Positions 37,887-56,093 of a stretch of 64,000 nt of DNA are shown in pieces. Location of the stretch: NCBI GenBank assembly GCA_029204225.1, contig CM055104.1, positions 51,700,294 through 51,764,293 on the forward strand, in the 5' to 3' direction. The notes under the pieces were generated by a model. The model worked only from the letters and a program-made list of their open reading frames with translations. It had not been told where the DNA came from and did not search any database. The translations under genes were made by a program, and so were the position numbers. Source of the DNA: Diphasiastrum complanatum (Eukaryota; Streptophyta; Lycopodiopsida; Lycopodiales; Lycopodiaceae). Position 1 is the stretch's first letter. The number at the start of each line of letters is the position of its first letter.

Positions 37887-39737
37887 CTATGTCATCATGC
37901 ATCTAGCTCCTTCGACTAGCGTCATGTTTCTTCTTTCTGCCACACCGTTGTATTCTGGTGTGTATGCAAGAGTGAACTGGTGTTCTATCCCCTGTTCTTC
38001 ACAGAATCTTGAGAATTCTGTGCTTTTGTATTCACCTCCGTTGTCAGATTTAAGGATCTGTATCTTTTTCGAGGTGTGTCGCTCTGCAAATGCCACGAAC
38101 TTCTTCAAGGAATCAAACACTTTGGATTTCTTCTTCAAGTAGTAGATCGTGGTCATCCGTCTATAATCATCTATGAACGTCAGAAAGTATCTCGAACCTG
38201 AGAGCGAATCCATCTTCATCGGTCCATTGACATCAGAGTGGACGAGCTCAAGAACTTCCTTGGCTCTTCTTCCCTCATGTGTGAATGGATTCGGATGTTG
38301 CTTGCCTTTCTGACAAGCTTCGCAGAACTCAGTTTCGGGCTTTGAAATCTTGAGACCTGTGACAATGTCTTTTCTGCTCATGTCGTACAAGCTCCGCATG
38401 TTCAGATGATACATTCTCCTATGCCAGAGCTGATCTTCATTTTCTGATGCATTCAATATGCTATCAGATTTGCTGACTATTTTTGCCTGGTAGAGGTTTC
38501 CTTCTCTACATCCGACCATCAGCAACGTTGTCGTCTTCCCGATCATACGACAAGTGTTGTCGTCGAACAAAACTCGAATGCCTAGATCTGCCATTTTGGA
38601 AACAGATAGCAGATCTTTTCTAAGTGAGAGCACATAAAGTGCTCTTGGTAGCTCCGCTTGGCCTGACACTGTTCGCAGCTGTAGAGTGCCGATGCCTTTG
38701 ACATCGTGTCTGCTCCCATCACCTAGAATCACTGCTCTGTTGTTTTCGAGTTCGCGAAAGTCGATCAAGACCTTCTTGTTGCAAGTTATGTGTGATGTTG
38801 CTCCTGAATCAATGACTACATCGTAGTCGTGTTCAAAGTAGCTTGTTGAAGCTTCATCGAGTATCGTGAAAGCTTCGTCACCTCTTTCAGCATCCTTTGA
38901 TGACTCTGCAACGTTTGTCTTTTCAGCTTTGTTCTTTCTTTTTGGGTTGAATCTGCAATCGTATGTAGAATGCCCTTTCTTCTTGCAGTGCATGCAAGGT
39001 ATTGCTAGATTAAACTTGTTGGCCGTATGGCCTGGTTTGTGGCAGTGATCGCAGGAAGAAGATTGCTGATTCGAGGACTTCGTCTTCTCAAATCTTGGCT
39101 TGCTTTTGTTTTTCTTCTTCCCCTTCGTGAAGAGAACTTTCTCTTGATCACTGCTTCCTTCCCCTTCGTCTCCCATCAGTCTCTCATTAGCGACAAGACT
39201 GACTGCTTTGTCGAATGTCATATCTGGTAGACTCAGTATGAGCATTCTTAGCGGCTGATAAGACGTCAGTAGAGATTTCATGAAGCACATCAGTTGTTGT
39301 GGTGATGGGACCTAGTGCTCTTGTCCTGATGCAACGAGTTGAGCGAAGATCGTTCTGATCTTCTCAATGTGCTGATCCAACTGGTTGTCATCCCACTGTA
39401 TGGATTGCAGTTGATTGTGAAGGTGCATGACTGAAGTTGCAGTCCTCACTTCATACTTCTGTTTCAATCTTTCCCACGCTGCATGGCTGCTTTCGCAGTC
39501 TTCAATATGCATGAGTAGATCTTCATTTATGAATGAAACGATGATCGCCTTTGCTCACTCATCTTTTTTGATCCATTCAGCTCTCCTCGGGTCTCCCTCT
39601 GGAGGCTGCACCTCTGAGAGCTCGGTCGCCGACCAGATGCCTTCGCTCTTCAGAAGCGTTTTGATTTTGAATTTTCAGATTTTGTAATTTGCGCCATCGA
39701 GACTGATTGCTACTATTGTCTGGATTGTTGTAGCCAT
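37887..39737 (-). pseudogene. copia gag, protease and integrase (family 3)
   Basis: gag starts at 39737 (MATTIQTIVAISLDGANYK), has a stop where the expected Trp of the next block lies, and includes AWERLKQKYEVRTATSVMHL. After a stop near 39312, a 467-codon frame (39290-37887) holds a CCHC knuckle (CMHCKKKGHSTYDC), an intact protease loop (DVVIDSGATSHITCNK), the integrase zinc region (LWHRRMYHLN…CEACQKGK) and all three integrase catalytic blocks (ELVHSDVNGPM, LKSDNGGEYKS, YNGVAERRN). This is the best-preserved retrotransposon frame in the window. Confidence 0.9.
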
Positions 39738-39802
39738 ATTGTGTTGTCTGGAAGAATCACTGCTGGGATATCAGTAGTGATAACCTGTGGGCTCTAATAT
39801 CA

Positions 39803-40137
39803 TGTCGCGGAAGCGAGACTGTTTCTTTTTCGTCTTCGTCTTCTTATTCGCGAACAATTTTGTGTCTTTGAATTTTCTTTTTGCGCAGAAGTTGTTTACA
39901 GGATCCCAGACACGCGACTACACATCACAGAACACATTCTATTCTAGCAATCAAGACAAAATGACAGCACAAGACAGGGAGATGCACGAAAATAGAACAA
40001 CTGTATTATCAGTTTAGTTTTTAGAGCGAGATCGTCAGTGTCTCGCTCGTTGGCGGAATGACATTCTGCTCTTTCGCTGTGTTCTGCTCATTGGCAGACT
40101 TTCATGCACAACTATAGTTTCTAGTATTTTTCTTTCT

Positions 40138-40208
<71 letters not shown>

Positions 40209-40625
40209 AGATCTCTCTATTCAGATTATCTTTTTTTCATTATTTTTTATAATCCAGAGAAGATCGTTTATACCTCCACATTGTGAAGTTTACAAGATGG
40301 CTAAACATAGAATCACAGGACTAGTTAACACCAATCAACTAATTAGTTAGTCTTTGTTGTTGCCATTCGTTTGAGCTGGGCGTGAAGTCTATGACTCCAA
40401 GCCCGTTAAGCTGCCAGCTGGCAGCGCGAAAGATTCCTTTTCGTTTGTTTCGTAATCTCCCGTTTGCTTTCGTTCTTTTCATCTCTTTCGTAGTTTTTCA
40501 TTTTGCGCCCCTTTGCGGTTTGCGGTCCTGGAGGTGTGTTTACGATTCACGAATGATTCGCAAATCGTTCGTGCTTCGAGTCAAAGGCACGTTGACTGTC
40601 GTGAATTGTTCTTGTTCGACCTTGT
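39803..40625 (-). repeat. 5' LTR of copia element (family 3), about 823 bp
   Basis: Inner end at 39803 (plus-strand tgtcgcgg) lies directly next to the primer site. The outer end at about 40623-40625 lacks the TG seen in the 3' LTR. The CT tract is at 40143-40204. It also has a short duplication (gcggtttgcggtcctgg near 40514) absent from the partner. Confidence 0.85.

Positions 40626-43921
<3,296 letters not shown>

Positions 43922-43990
<69 letters not shown>
43922..43990. repeat. (GA)n microsatellite, about 34 units
   Basis: An uninterrupted GA run of 69 bp. Confidence 0.97.
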
Positions 43991-43993
<3 letters not shown>

Positions 43994-45135
43994 GGCTCAT
44001 CAATTGCTATGGCAACTACAGAGTCATATTATTCCCATCTTATGCTATTAAATTTTGTTGGCAGACATTTATGATGACTAGGTTGTGGTCCTCAAGACAT
44101 GAATGAATTTCATGATGAGTACTTGCTAGGCCTATTTCAAAGCCCATGATATATTGATGCTCACTATTTCCTTCAACATGATCATGCCTAGTACACCTAG
44201 TATCACAAGGCTCTCTCATTGCCCCATACTGCACAACAATAACCAAGCGACTAATTTAGCTTTTCATTGTTATGCACTATATTACAATAGGTGACATATG
44301 CATGTCACCAACAATGGCAGTTTTAAGATGGTGGTCAAGGACATATGTTGGCCAAGTTAGATTATTTTCAAATTGTAAGTTGGATCCTCTCAATAACCTC
44401 GATTGTCTTCGTTTGGTCTACTTTTTAACTATTTTACCTATGTGCTCCTCTTGAAAAATGATCCACAAGAAAAATGAGACACAAATATACAAAATATCCA
44501 ATCAACCTTGTGTATTATTTCGAAGCACACACGTCTTTTGATGGCCCACATTAAGAACAAACCAATAAACATATCGAACGCAATGGATGCTGTATCAAAT
44601 CTTTATCAATAGTTTCACAAAATCTCAATTCCATAAAAGCACATAAATATTGAATCATACAATCTACAATATTTTGCCCTTTGAAGTGCAATTACAAAAA
44701 TACTTCAATACATAACTTAGAGTCACTACTTTGCATCTAACTTTTACATGTCGCATCAATTTGAAGATTGGAATGTGCATAACCTATAGTAGATGCTAGT
44801 AAAATACCTAACAACAATTGCAAAGCAAAATTGCTTGTAGCAAGCTCAAAATTCACAAATCCAACCACAGTGTCTAAACAGCTTCCACCCTTGTCATTAG
44901 GGTGGATATGGACAAACCATTGAGTCAAATTTAAGCCAAAATAATCATCAGGCCGATATGAAAATGTGGATACGTAATCTACATCCTTGCCTTATGTGAA
45001 TGAACATTGTGCCTCTTCACTATCCATAATACTAGAGTGCTTTTAAGGAATTCGCTCGCATTTACTCGTGTTTACTCGCCGACTCTATTTTCTCATGCTC
45101 AGACATTCCGCTTTACTCGCCATTCACGACTTTAT
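43991..45135. other. Downstream flank of the PPR gene
   Basis: Lies 3' of the PPR stop codon (minus strand). It should include the 3' UTR, but I cannot fix a polyadenylation site. No other gene is recognised. Confidence 0.4.
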
Positions 45136-45288
45136 CTAAAAGTTGACACCAGACTTTCTCATGTCCAATAATATTTTTTTGGCGTCTAAAGGGTTATTGG
45201 AAGCCAAGTATGCCTTATGCAACATTTTATAGGTCACCAAGTTGGGTTTGCAGTCGTTTAGTTGCATATTCTTGTAAAGATTTTCAGC
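45136..45288 (-). CDS. PPR gene, last exon with stop codon
   Basis: The acceptor is TATGCAG|GCTGAA at 45289/45288. The frame completes one PPR repeat (AENLYKNMQLNDCKPN, 16 residues) and adds a final 34-residue repeat (LVTYKMLHKAYLASNN... MRKSGVNF) before the TAG at 45138-45136. The 16 residues join the 19 left open at the end of the exon at 60324-60516 to give exactly 35, and both junctions are phase 0. So these exons belong together although 15 kb apart. Confidence 0.85.
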   Translation of the reverse strand, partial: AENLYKNMQLNDCKPNLVTYKMLHKAYLASNNPLDAKKILLDMRKSGVNF

Positions 45289-47065
45289 CTGCATAGTGAG
45301 ATGATCAAAGTCTCGGAATAAAGATTTCACAAACTCTAATCATATAATCAAGGAAAAAGTTTTATCGGCAATATAATGGCTGTCAACCATAGTATGAAAA
45401 AGGCAATGAATTATTATGAAGCCGTTTAGAAATACTTGAAGGCTACTATTTCTTACTACTAACTTGCTTCAAAAGATAAAATCGGCTTATAGTAGACAAA
45501 AATTCAGCAACATGGGTAAGGCACCGATGGTAGTAGGCACATGAGAGATCTATTCATTTGAGTGAGACAGATTCTTGCAAATTAACTCTATAGAACCATG
45601 TGAACAATGTTAGGGACTCTTAATTATAAGTGCCAATACATATTCTTGTTATATATTGAAACAATAGCATCATTCATTGTAAACTTGAAAAACTAGGCAT
45701 CATGCGTGAAAGGTGAGAGAATCGTTGTAAAACAAAGTACTTGAATGCTACATAATAGAGGCTAAAACAGAGACTCATTGCATGTTGTATATGTGGATAG
45801 ACTTGTTGCACTTTTCAAATCATGAGACATCCATAACAAGACTCATTGCATATTGTATATGTAGATAGACTTGGAACATATCCATAACAAAAATAGTATT
45901 GTCATGGCACATATACTCTCATCCAAGAAGCATCATCTTTCATGGAAGACATTAGTTCATCATTTATAGACTTATTCAATATTATAGACAAACGGTTCCA
46001 TAATTCTCTATTTTTGGGACTCATAAGTATTTTTTATACCATTTTATTATTTCTCGACCACTTTTCTAGGTTGCAAAGAAAATTAATCTAATTGGCTCTG
46101 AAACAGATGCACTTTTGTCAAACCCCTTGTATTCTTGACTGGTATAAATGGGAACAAAGACTCATTTCTCAAATTATCAATTTTGGTGTCCTAAGCTCTT
46201 TGTGAGAAAGTTGCATTTTTGAAATCTGCAAATCTTCCAAAGCTATCAATAGCATTTGTCTTCCATTAAGTTTTCTTAGTTGGATAATGTTGTGGCTGCT
46301 ATTTGTTGCTTTTGTGCTTCACTTGATGCCAATATATGTAATTGTAGTTCATAACATTGTATCAAAGTACTTTCTTGACAATTTGTTGATTGTTGCAAAT
46401 TTTTTCATCTCTAGCTATTTTATTCTCTTGTGATTTTCTCTAGCTATTTCCTTCTCTTGCGATTTTCTCTTTGGTTCTCTCTCTAGAACATTCTCCTATA
46501 TTTACATTTTTTATCAAAAAAAATTTAGTCGATGTTAAATATTCACTTAGTTGCATTGGCTTCTTATTGTCAATAAGTACAAGGCAAAAAATCACTTTTT
46601 GCTAGTCATTTGTTGAAAACAGTAATTTCCATACATCTCCATCGCTACCCCAACCTATTCCATTGTTGCGACTTCATCTTCCCACACGTGGACATGGATG
46701 TAGAGAACTGTAATAACTTTATGCCTTCAGTTGGACTTACCCACCAAGTTGATTCTCTATGATCCCACATGGATTGATAACCACCAAAATCATTGTTTTG
46801 CCCCTTGACTTCTTTCATATTTTCCATCCTTTTGATTTTGTTTTTTATTCTTTTCCATCCTTGATTTGTTCATCATGTCATCCACTCGTGGCCCTCTTCT
46901 TTGGATGATAGCCAATTCCAATTGGATAATGTCAATCGACTATCTTTAGGTCTATAACATTGAACACATTCCTCAAATTCATGATCTTCAACTTGTTGTT
47001 AACTTCCTAGAGGTACTGAGTTTTCTTTATTTGGATCAGTAACAAAGAAGTTTTGGCCAAATTAG
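45289..47065. other. 3' part of the large PPR intron
   Basis: No coding sequence is recognised. A ~65-bp tandem duplication is visible (agactcattgcatgttgtat near 45773, agactcattgcatattgtat near 45838). Around 46375 the string taacattgtatcaaagta looks like a decayed LTR end plus primer site. Confidence 0.45.
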
Positions 47066-47436
47066 TGTGAGAGGGTTAAAATTGGCCAATATGCCACAAA
47101 CCGATTTGCGTGGCGAGTTCGGGAGAGCCGACGTACAACTAACCAAGCTAACCGATAATTTGGTGGGTAACGATTAGGGTTAGCCAACATGTGACTTATG
47201 TGGTCTTGTTGCCACGTGTACAACGGGCATGGGGGTGACAAAGCATTAAGACATCATATTCATGGTTAGGAGGGGTAGGCTTGGTAGGCCAAGTGGATTG
47301 ATCACCCACGTGCGCCAAGTGCCCTAGGACCAGAATAGCAAACAATGTGCTTAAAAAGGCTTGCCTGAGGATGGGAGATTCATTCTACACAACGCGTAGC
47401 TTGGGGAGACGAGCCTAGAGTTACTAACTTGTAACA
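47066..47436 (+). repeat. Probable LTR (371 bp) in the PPR intron
   Basis: Starts TGTGAGAGGG and ends ACTTGTAACA, followed by ttgaatatcagagcc, which resembles a primer site with one inserted base. Composition is richer in G+C than the surroundings. No coding region follows, so it is a solo or truncated LTR. Confidence 0.45.
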
Positions 47437-48702
47437 TTGAATATCAGAGCCACTTTCTACAGAGACAATAGCCAGTTCTAGAGAGAGAAAGTGTGAAAAA
47501 ACACCTAGCGACAACCATAAGTAAGATGAATGAAACACTTGTAGCAATGACAATATCACGAGCAATTACCTCAATGAGTGGAATTTGTTAAAAAGAAGAG
47601 AGATTTGTTTCATATATTTTTTATTCTGCTCTATAAGGTTACTTGTTTGCTTGAGTTGTTGATACTAGTCTAGCAATGACATCAACCACATGGAATCCAC
47701 CTTTGCATCATGTAATGCCACTTAAAAACTCATTCTAGGTAGTTGTCAAAGCATGATCAACAAGATGCACCAAGCCAAATCTCTTGGTTGACAACATGAA
47801 GAGAAAGTCGAAAATAGGTCTCCTTTCGGAAGAACCAATTTGATAGCTCATTGCCATTAAAAAATCCAACATATAATAAGAAAGAAACCTTGTCTCATAA
47901 ATCATGAGCAAAATGCCCACGATTGGGTGGAACAGGTTGATTGATTTTGATAACAATACGAAGAATAGCAAGCAGGTTGGTAGTTGGTGTGGAGGAAACA
48001 ATAGGAGTTGTAGTAAGCGTATTAGAACGATCTAAAACATAGTATAAAACACGTGTCCAAATTAAGTAGAAGCAATTTCATTGCCTTAGTCAATTTTGGT
48101 AAAACCCATTCCTCTGTCAATAATAAGGTTGCTTCACATCTTCGTGCTACTCCTCTGTCGACGTCTGCTTTGTTATACCCAAGCATAAAGAATAGTTGTC
48201 GTAAGATAAGGAAATAGCTATAGATCATTTGGAAAAACTATGGCAAAGGTCCTCACTTGCTCCAATAGAGGCACATAGATGGCTAACATGAAAAACATCA
48301 CATGCCTGTAGTAGCTGATAGTTGAAGGCAGTAAGTGACTGGATTCATCATCTACAATATCCAAAAAAGGCCAAGATATTGGATCCATCTTCTCTGTCTA
48401 AGATTGGCCTTGTATGCTTATCTTTCTTATATTGTTGAGGTATGTCTCAAAAGATCTTTTGCCCTCTCACTAAGATGCCTTGCATTAGATAAAGAGGGGG
48501 GGAGGCCATAGTCATTGGTATATCTCATTCTTATAATGGAAACATGTAGCAACATTGACCAAGTTTATACCCCCAGAACTATTTATGTAATGTAGTAAAC
48601 TTGGACCCATTGGGCCCCTTGCTATTTCAAAATTAATTTTTAAAGTCTCATGACTCTTCATGATCCATCATTTGTCTCATTGTGGAAGATAGATTGTTGA
48701 AG

Positions 48703-48704
<2 letters not shown>
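47437..48704. other. Intron sequence, nothing recognised
   Basis: Short frames without family resemblance on both strands. Confidence 0.45.

Positions 48705-48784
<80 letters not shown>
48705..48784. repeat. (TC)n microsatellite, 40 units
   Basis: An uninterrupted TC run of 80 bp. It is not preceded by the LINE 3' signal seen at 54.2, 56.0 and 57.6 kb. Confidence 0.97.
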
Positions 48785-48788
<4 letters not shown>

Positions 48789-49272
48789 CATTTGGGGCTC
48801 ACAATTATATCTTTCTACATCTAATCCCTCTCTTTTTAAACTACTCCCAAATACACGTTTAGCCACACATACACAACTTTACCAGGAAGCTCTCTCTTTC
48901 ATACTCCGCAGTTTCCCATATGATAGCTTGCTCCATTCCCGAGCATCATTGCTCACTACAGCTCTTCATATTGTTGCTTCCATGGCTTTCATCCTCATCA
49001 ACTTTAATATGATGATATACATACACCACTCCACCTACAAGTCATTTATGCACAATCTTCACTTTCCCGTCATCCTCGTAATATCAAATGTTTATTTTAG
49101 CTACACTTGTCTTTACAAAAAGCGTTCGCATGAGACTTCTGAAGAGAAACGCTTTGTTGATCATCTTTACAATTCCTTCTTTGGTGCTTTTTGTCGTGAG
49201 TTTATTCCCCAAGCCCCACCTCCATTGCTGAGAGATCTACGTTGTTGGATTGAATATGCCACATCATTCTAA
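48785..49272 (+). other. Open frame of about 160 codons, unrecognised
   Basis: The frame continues out of the TC array for about 490 bp to a stop at 49270-49272. It encodes one hydrophobic stretch (IVASMAFILINFNMMIYI) and a basic-acidic tail (KKRSHETSEEKRFVDHLY). There is no convincing start apart from one upstream of the microsatellite. It could be a captured gene fragment or chance. It is antisense to the PPR gene, inside its intron. Confidence 0.25.
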
Positions 49273-50024
49273 ACCTTTCCCATACTATGCTTTAGAGCAC
49301 ACAAAGCCCTCTAAATTCAGGTTGAATCCATTGACATATTCAATCACAAACCTATTCAAAATCGAGTAAAAAAGACACAATTTTCACTAGTTTTGCATTT
49401 CTAGATGAAGAAAACATCAAAACACTTGATCTGAACCTAAAAGGTGTATTTTAGGACCTTAAGAAGCCTAAGAACGACCTGATTAAGCTCTCAAATGGTT
49501 GATCCAAAATCCTAAAGAGCGGTGCCATTCAAATCCTTATGAAAATCTCTACTAGGAGACATGTAGTCCAAGATTCAACTCATAAGAACTTTCTAACTTG
49601 GTTAGGTTGAATGGAAATGACTCAATCTCGGTTCCTGCAGCTATAACTCAGCAAAACAAGTTCCCTTTGATCTATTCTCACTCAAATGAAACCAAATTTG
49701 GAGGTACAATCACTAGATTAGCAACTAGTAGCAAGGACAAAGCCAAATCTAGGATCTAAGCGTAAATTTTACAGCAAATTCAATCCCAATCAATCCTAAA
49801 AGTGATGGAGGATGCACAAATCAAAGATCTAGATCCAAACTATGAGCTAGAATCAAGACTAGTTACCAAAACTAGCTAATTTGGCATTTAACTCCACAAT
49901 GGCCACATAGATTTGATCAAATACATAAAAGTAAAGTGCAACAAGCATACTAGACATGTAATCAACTTCAATACCTTCCAAAACATGTAATTAATGCATA
50001 AAATCACTCACATACAATAGCTAT
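49273..50024. other. Intron sequence, nothing recognised
   Basis: AT-rich with no open frames of note. It ends in the target duplication gctat (50020-50024) of the copia insertion. Confidence 0.5.
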
Positions 50025-50286
50025 TGTTAGAAATCAATGATAAACTTCATTGTTACACTTCCTAGTTATTGTTTACGATGTACTTTATTACTAGCTGTAA
50101 CTAGCGATAGGCTAGTCTAGTAGTCTACTCCTAGGTTCTCCCTCTCTATCAGGGTTCAGGGTTTATATGTACATTTTACATTCAGTATGTGGTAGTGTGA
50201 TAGAGTGACAGTGCGTGTTCTTCTTCCGCCTTCTTGTGATGATTGCTTATGGTGAATGCTTGATGTTGCATATCTAATTCTTAGCA
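50025..50286 (+). repeat. 5' LTR of copia family 2 (262 bp)
   Basis: Starts TGTTAGAAATC and ends TTCTTAGCA, directly followed by the primer site TGGTATCAGAGC (50287-50298). Confidence 0.95.
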
Positions 50287-50779
50287 TGGTATCAGAGCTA
50301 CGACAGTCCTACGTGCCTGATCAATGGATACAGCTTGTCACAGGCTCCGCAACGAAGTGAGAAAGTCCTTCACATGAGGTGAAAGCTTGGAGAGACAAAA
50401 ACGGCTGGAAGAAATCATTCTTGATGTACTTTGCAGGTTTTGGAGTTCACAGTTATTAGTGGGGAACGAAGACACAGTCCCGGAGGCATCGGAAAGGCCA
50501 GGGTAGCATCAAACAGATTGAAAATCTGTTGAGTGGGAAAAGTTTTACAATTTTTTTTTGTCTTGGTGAAAAGTGTCATTTGTCAGAGAGTTGTGCCAAG
50601 AAATCTCTCATTTGTTTGATTGGGGTACTGAAAATCACACCAGACAGTGTCTAGTACTGCCATTTAGAACTTTGCGGCTTCATACCTTTCACATTACTGA
50701 TATCTGTCTGTTTGAACGATTACTTGTTTCGAAATCTAAGCAAAGGAGGCGGCGTAGCCGCCGCGCCGAAGTAGGGAAT

Positions 50780-52641
50780 CTAGAATATTCCCTCTAAAAG
50801 TTCTGAAGCTTGTAATTTCTAGGGACGCTACATTTGACGAGATGGGCCGAGGTGAACAATCTGAAGTAATCACTGAACCTTTTGATGAGGGAGCGAAAGT
50901 ACAGGTCAAGAAGGAAGTGGATTTTGATATAGAAAATTCATTGGACAAAGGCAAGCCTGATGCTGAAATTCCCAAGAGAGTACCTAAATGGTACTTATCA
51001 GTCACAGATGGTGCAAAGAAGGGAGATACTCCCGAATCTAGTGAGCAGGGAGAGCTTAGAAGATCAAGTAAAAATCGAAAACCTCCTGCAAGATTAGAGA
51101 TGAATCTAGCCCTAATAAGTTCTGTGCTCAAGGCTCAAAAACCAAAAACTTTTGATAAAGCAAAGGAGCACGAGGAGTGGCGTGAAGCTATGGAAACAGA
51201 AATTGAAGCTATATAAAAAAAATAGGACTTGGAACTTGGTTGAGCTACCTGATGGTAAGACGCCTATCACTTGCAAATGGATATACAAGATCAAATATGG
51301 AGCTGATGGGCAACTCAACAAATACAAAGCACGGTTGGTTGCGAGAGGATTTGAACCACAAGAAGGTATTGATTTTCAGGAAACCTTCACACCCGTAGCT
51401 AAGATCGTAACTATACGTTCTATCATTGCTATTTCTGCTTTCTATGGTTAGAAGATCCAGCAAATGGATGTTAAAACTGCTTTTCTTAATGGAGTGCTGG
51501 ATGAAGAGGTGTACTTAGTACAACCTCAAGGATTTATTGAACCAGGGAGAGAGCACCTTGTTTGTAAGCTCAACAAAGCTATTTATGGATTGAAGCAAGC
51601 ACCACGGGTGTGGTACTCTTGCATTGATGAACACTTTAAGCGAAGGGAAATGGTAAAGAGTGATGATGATCCTAATCTTTACATTCTAAGGCAAGATTCA
51701 GATATAGTGTTCATTGTGTTGTACGTGGATGATTTGATTATTACAGGAAGTAATGAGAGCTTGATTGATGAAATCAAATCAGATCTTTCCAATGCTTTTG
51801 ACATGAGCGATCTACGATTGATGCACTATTGTCTTGGCATTGAAGTATGGCAAAAGGAAAACGTAGTCTTTCTTACACAAAGCAAATATGCACGAGATTT
51901 GCTTTATAAGTTCAATATGCAGGATTGTAAGCCTTTGAGTACAACATGAAGCTTACTGCATATGATGAATCTGAGAAAGTGGATGCCTTTTTGTATAAAC
52001 AGCTGGTGGGTAGTTTGATTTATTTGACACACACACGACCTGATATTTTTTATGTTGTTGCTGTTGTTAGTCAATTTATGCAAGATCCTAGTCAAACACA
52101 CTGGAAGTCTGCTAAACGTATTCTCAGATACATTCGAGGGACATTGAATTTTGGTTTGAAGTATGATCAGCCTGAAGCGCCAATATTGATAGGATATATC
52201 GATGATGATTGGGCAGGTAATATTGATGACAGAAGGTCTACCAGTGGTCATACATTCAGTTATGATACAACTGCAGTTTCATGGAGCAGCAAAAAGCAAC
52301 CTGCAGTAGCCTTATCCTTGACGGAAGCTGAATATCGAGCACTCAGCAATGCTGCACAAGAAGCGGTATGGTTACGAAGATTGCTTGTGGATTTAGGTCA
52401 ACCACAGGTGGATGCGACTACTATATCTTGCAACAATCAAAGTTGCATTCACCTTGCCAAAAATCCAGTTTTATATGCTCGAACCAAGCACATCGAAATA
52501 CATTATCATTTTGTTCGAGAGAAAATTCTTGATGGAGCCATTGATCTTGTTTCCTGTAAATTTGAAGATCAAGTGGCAGATATTTTTACTAAGTCATTAC
52601 GTAGATGTAAATTTGAAAAGTTTTGTACTCTACTAGAATAG
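50780..52641 (+). pseudogene. copia integrase tail, RT and RNase H
   Basis: Begins with the integrase C-terminal box (VISRDATFDE, about 50812-50841) and an acidic linker. RT follows: ITCKWIYKIKYGADGQ, QMDVKTAFLNGVLDEEVYL, LNKAIYGLKQAPRVWY, and an intact YVDDLIITGS. RNase H includes YIDDDWAGNIDDRRSTSGH, ALSLTEAEYRAL, HIEIHYHFVREKI and DIFTKSL. Only a few lesions split it: a stop at about 51214, one at 51449 (Gly-stop where Trp fits) and a frame change near 51945. The RT active site itself is undamaged. Confidence 0.93.
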
Positions 52642-52670
52642 AAGAATGTAATGTTATCATTGAGGGAGAG

Positions 52671-52914
52671 TGTTAGAAATCAATGATAAACTTCATTGTT
52701 ACACTTCCTAGTTACTGTTTACGATGTACTTTATTACTAGCTATAACTAGCCATAGGCTAGTCTAGTAGTCTACTCCTAGGTTCTCCCTCTCTATCAAGG
52801 TTCAGGGTTTATATGTACATTTTACATTCAGTATGTGGTAGTGTGATAGAGTGACAGTGCGTGTTCTTGATTGCTTATGGTGAATGCTTGATGTTGCAGA
52901 TCTAATTCTTAACA
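52671..52914 (+). repeat. 3' LTR of copia family 2 (244 bp)
   Basis: Starts TGTTAGAAATC and ends TTCTTAACA. It lacks the 18 bp cttccgccttcttgtgat present at the matching place in the 5' LTR; the loss lies between short TTCTT-type repeats. Confidence 0.95.
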
Positions 52915-53485
52915 GCTATAACTCGCCACTCAAAGACAATGTTGATGAAAGTGGAAAAAATCGATTTTTCTTCATATTTTGATGCAGATCCCATCACATC
53001 TTTATACATTTCAAGCTTGGATGTGAGCATTTTAGGGCATCTCTGATCATATCCTAACCCTAACATCTAACCTAATAGGTCATTGGATCCACCCTAACTT
53101 GGGGTCAAGATCTCAAGATCCAAAAACAATGAAAAACATGCTATTTTTAGCTCCTAGAATTTCTCTAGCCTATCTAAACACTCTTTGGCCTCATTTCAAA
53201 GATGCTATCACAATGTAATATGAAGAATGAAGTTTTGGGAAAGTATCCTATGCTATTTGGCACGTGTGGCATCTATTTACATGGCCATCTTGCCAATTAC
53301 AATGCATGTGACCAAAATTGGTCAAGATAGAATTGTGAAACTTCAACACTTTAGGGCACTATCCTTCAAACAATGATTAGTGAGGCAAAGACACGAAGAT
53401 TGCACGCCTTGGGTCAGGCCGGTCTCAGGACACAATATTCCACTATCAATCATGTGTTCACAGTTCATGTTATGATATAGCAGGC
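52915..53485. other. Intron sequence, nothing recognised
   Basis: AT-rich spacer between the copia element and the first LINE copy. Confidence 0.45.

Positions 53486-56093
<2,608 letters not shown>

Larger units (their letters stand above)
50025..52914 (+). mobile_element. Non-autonomous copia element (family 2) with intact ends
   Basis: Two LTRs, a primer site and a polypurine tract (attgagggagag, 52659-52670) enclose about 2.4 kb. Five-bp target duplications gctat flank it (50020-50024 and 52915-52919). Gag, protease and the integrase catalytic core are missing. Coding starts at the integrase C-terminal box and runs through RT and RNase H. The LTRs are very similar apart from an 18-bp deletion in the 3' copy, suggesting a fairly recent insertion. 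Confidence 0.93.

Noticed and set aside
45040-45120. Repeated TTTACTCG strings downstream of the PPR stop, similar to strings in the copia family 1 LTR
   Set aside because: The match is only about eight bases per copy and flanks do not align; likely chance.
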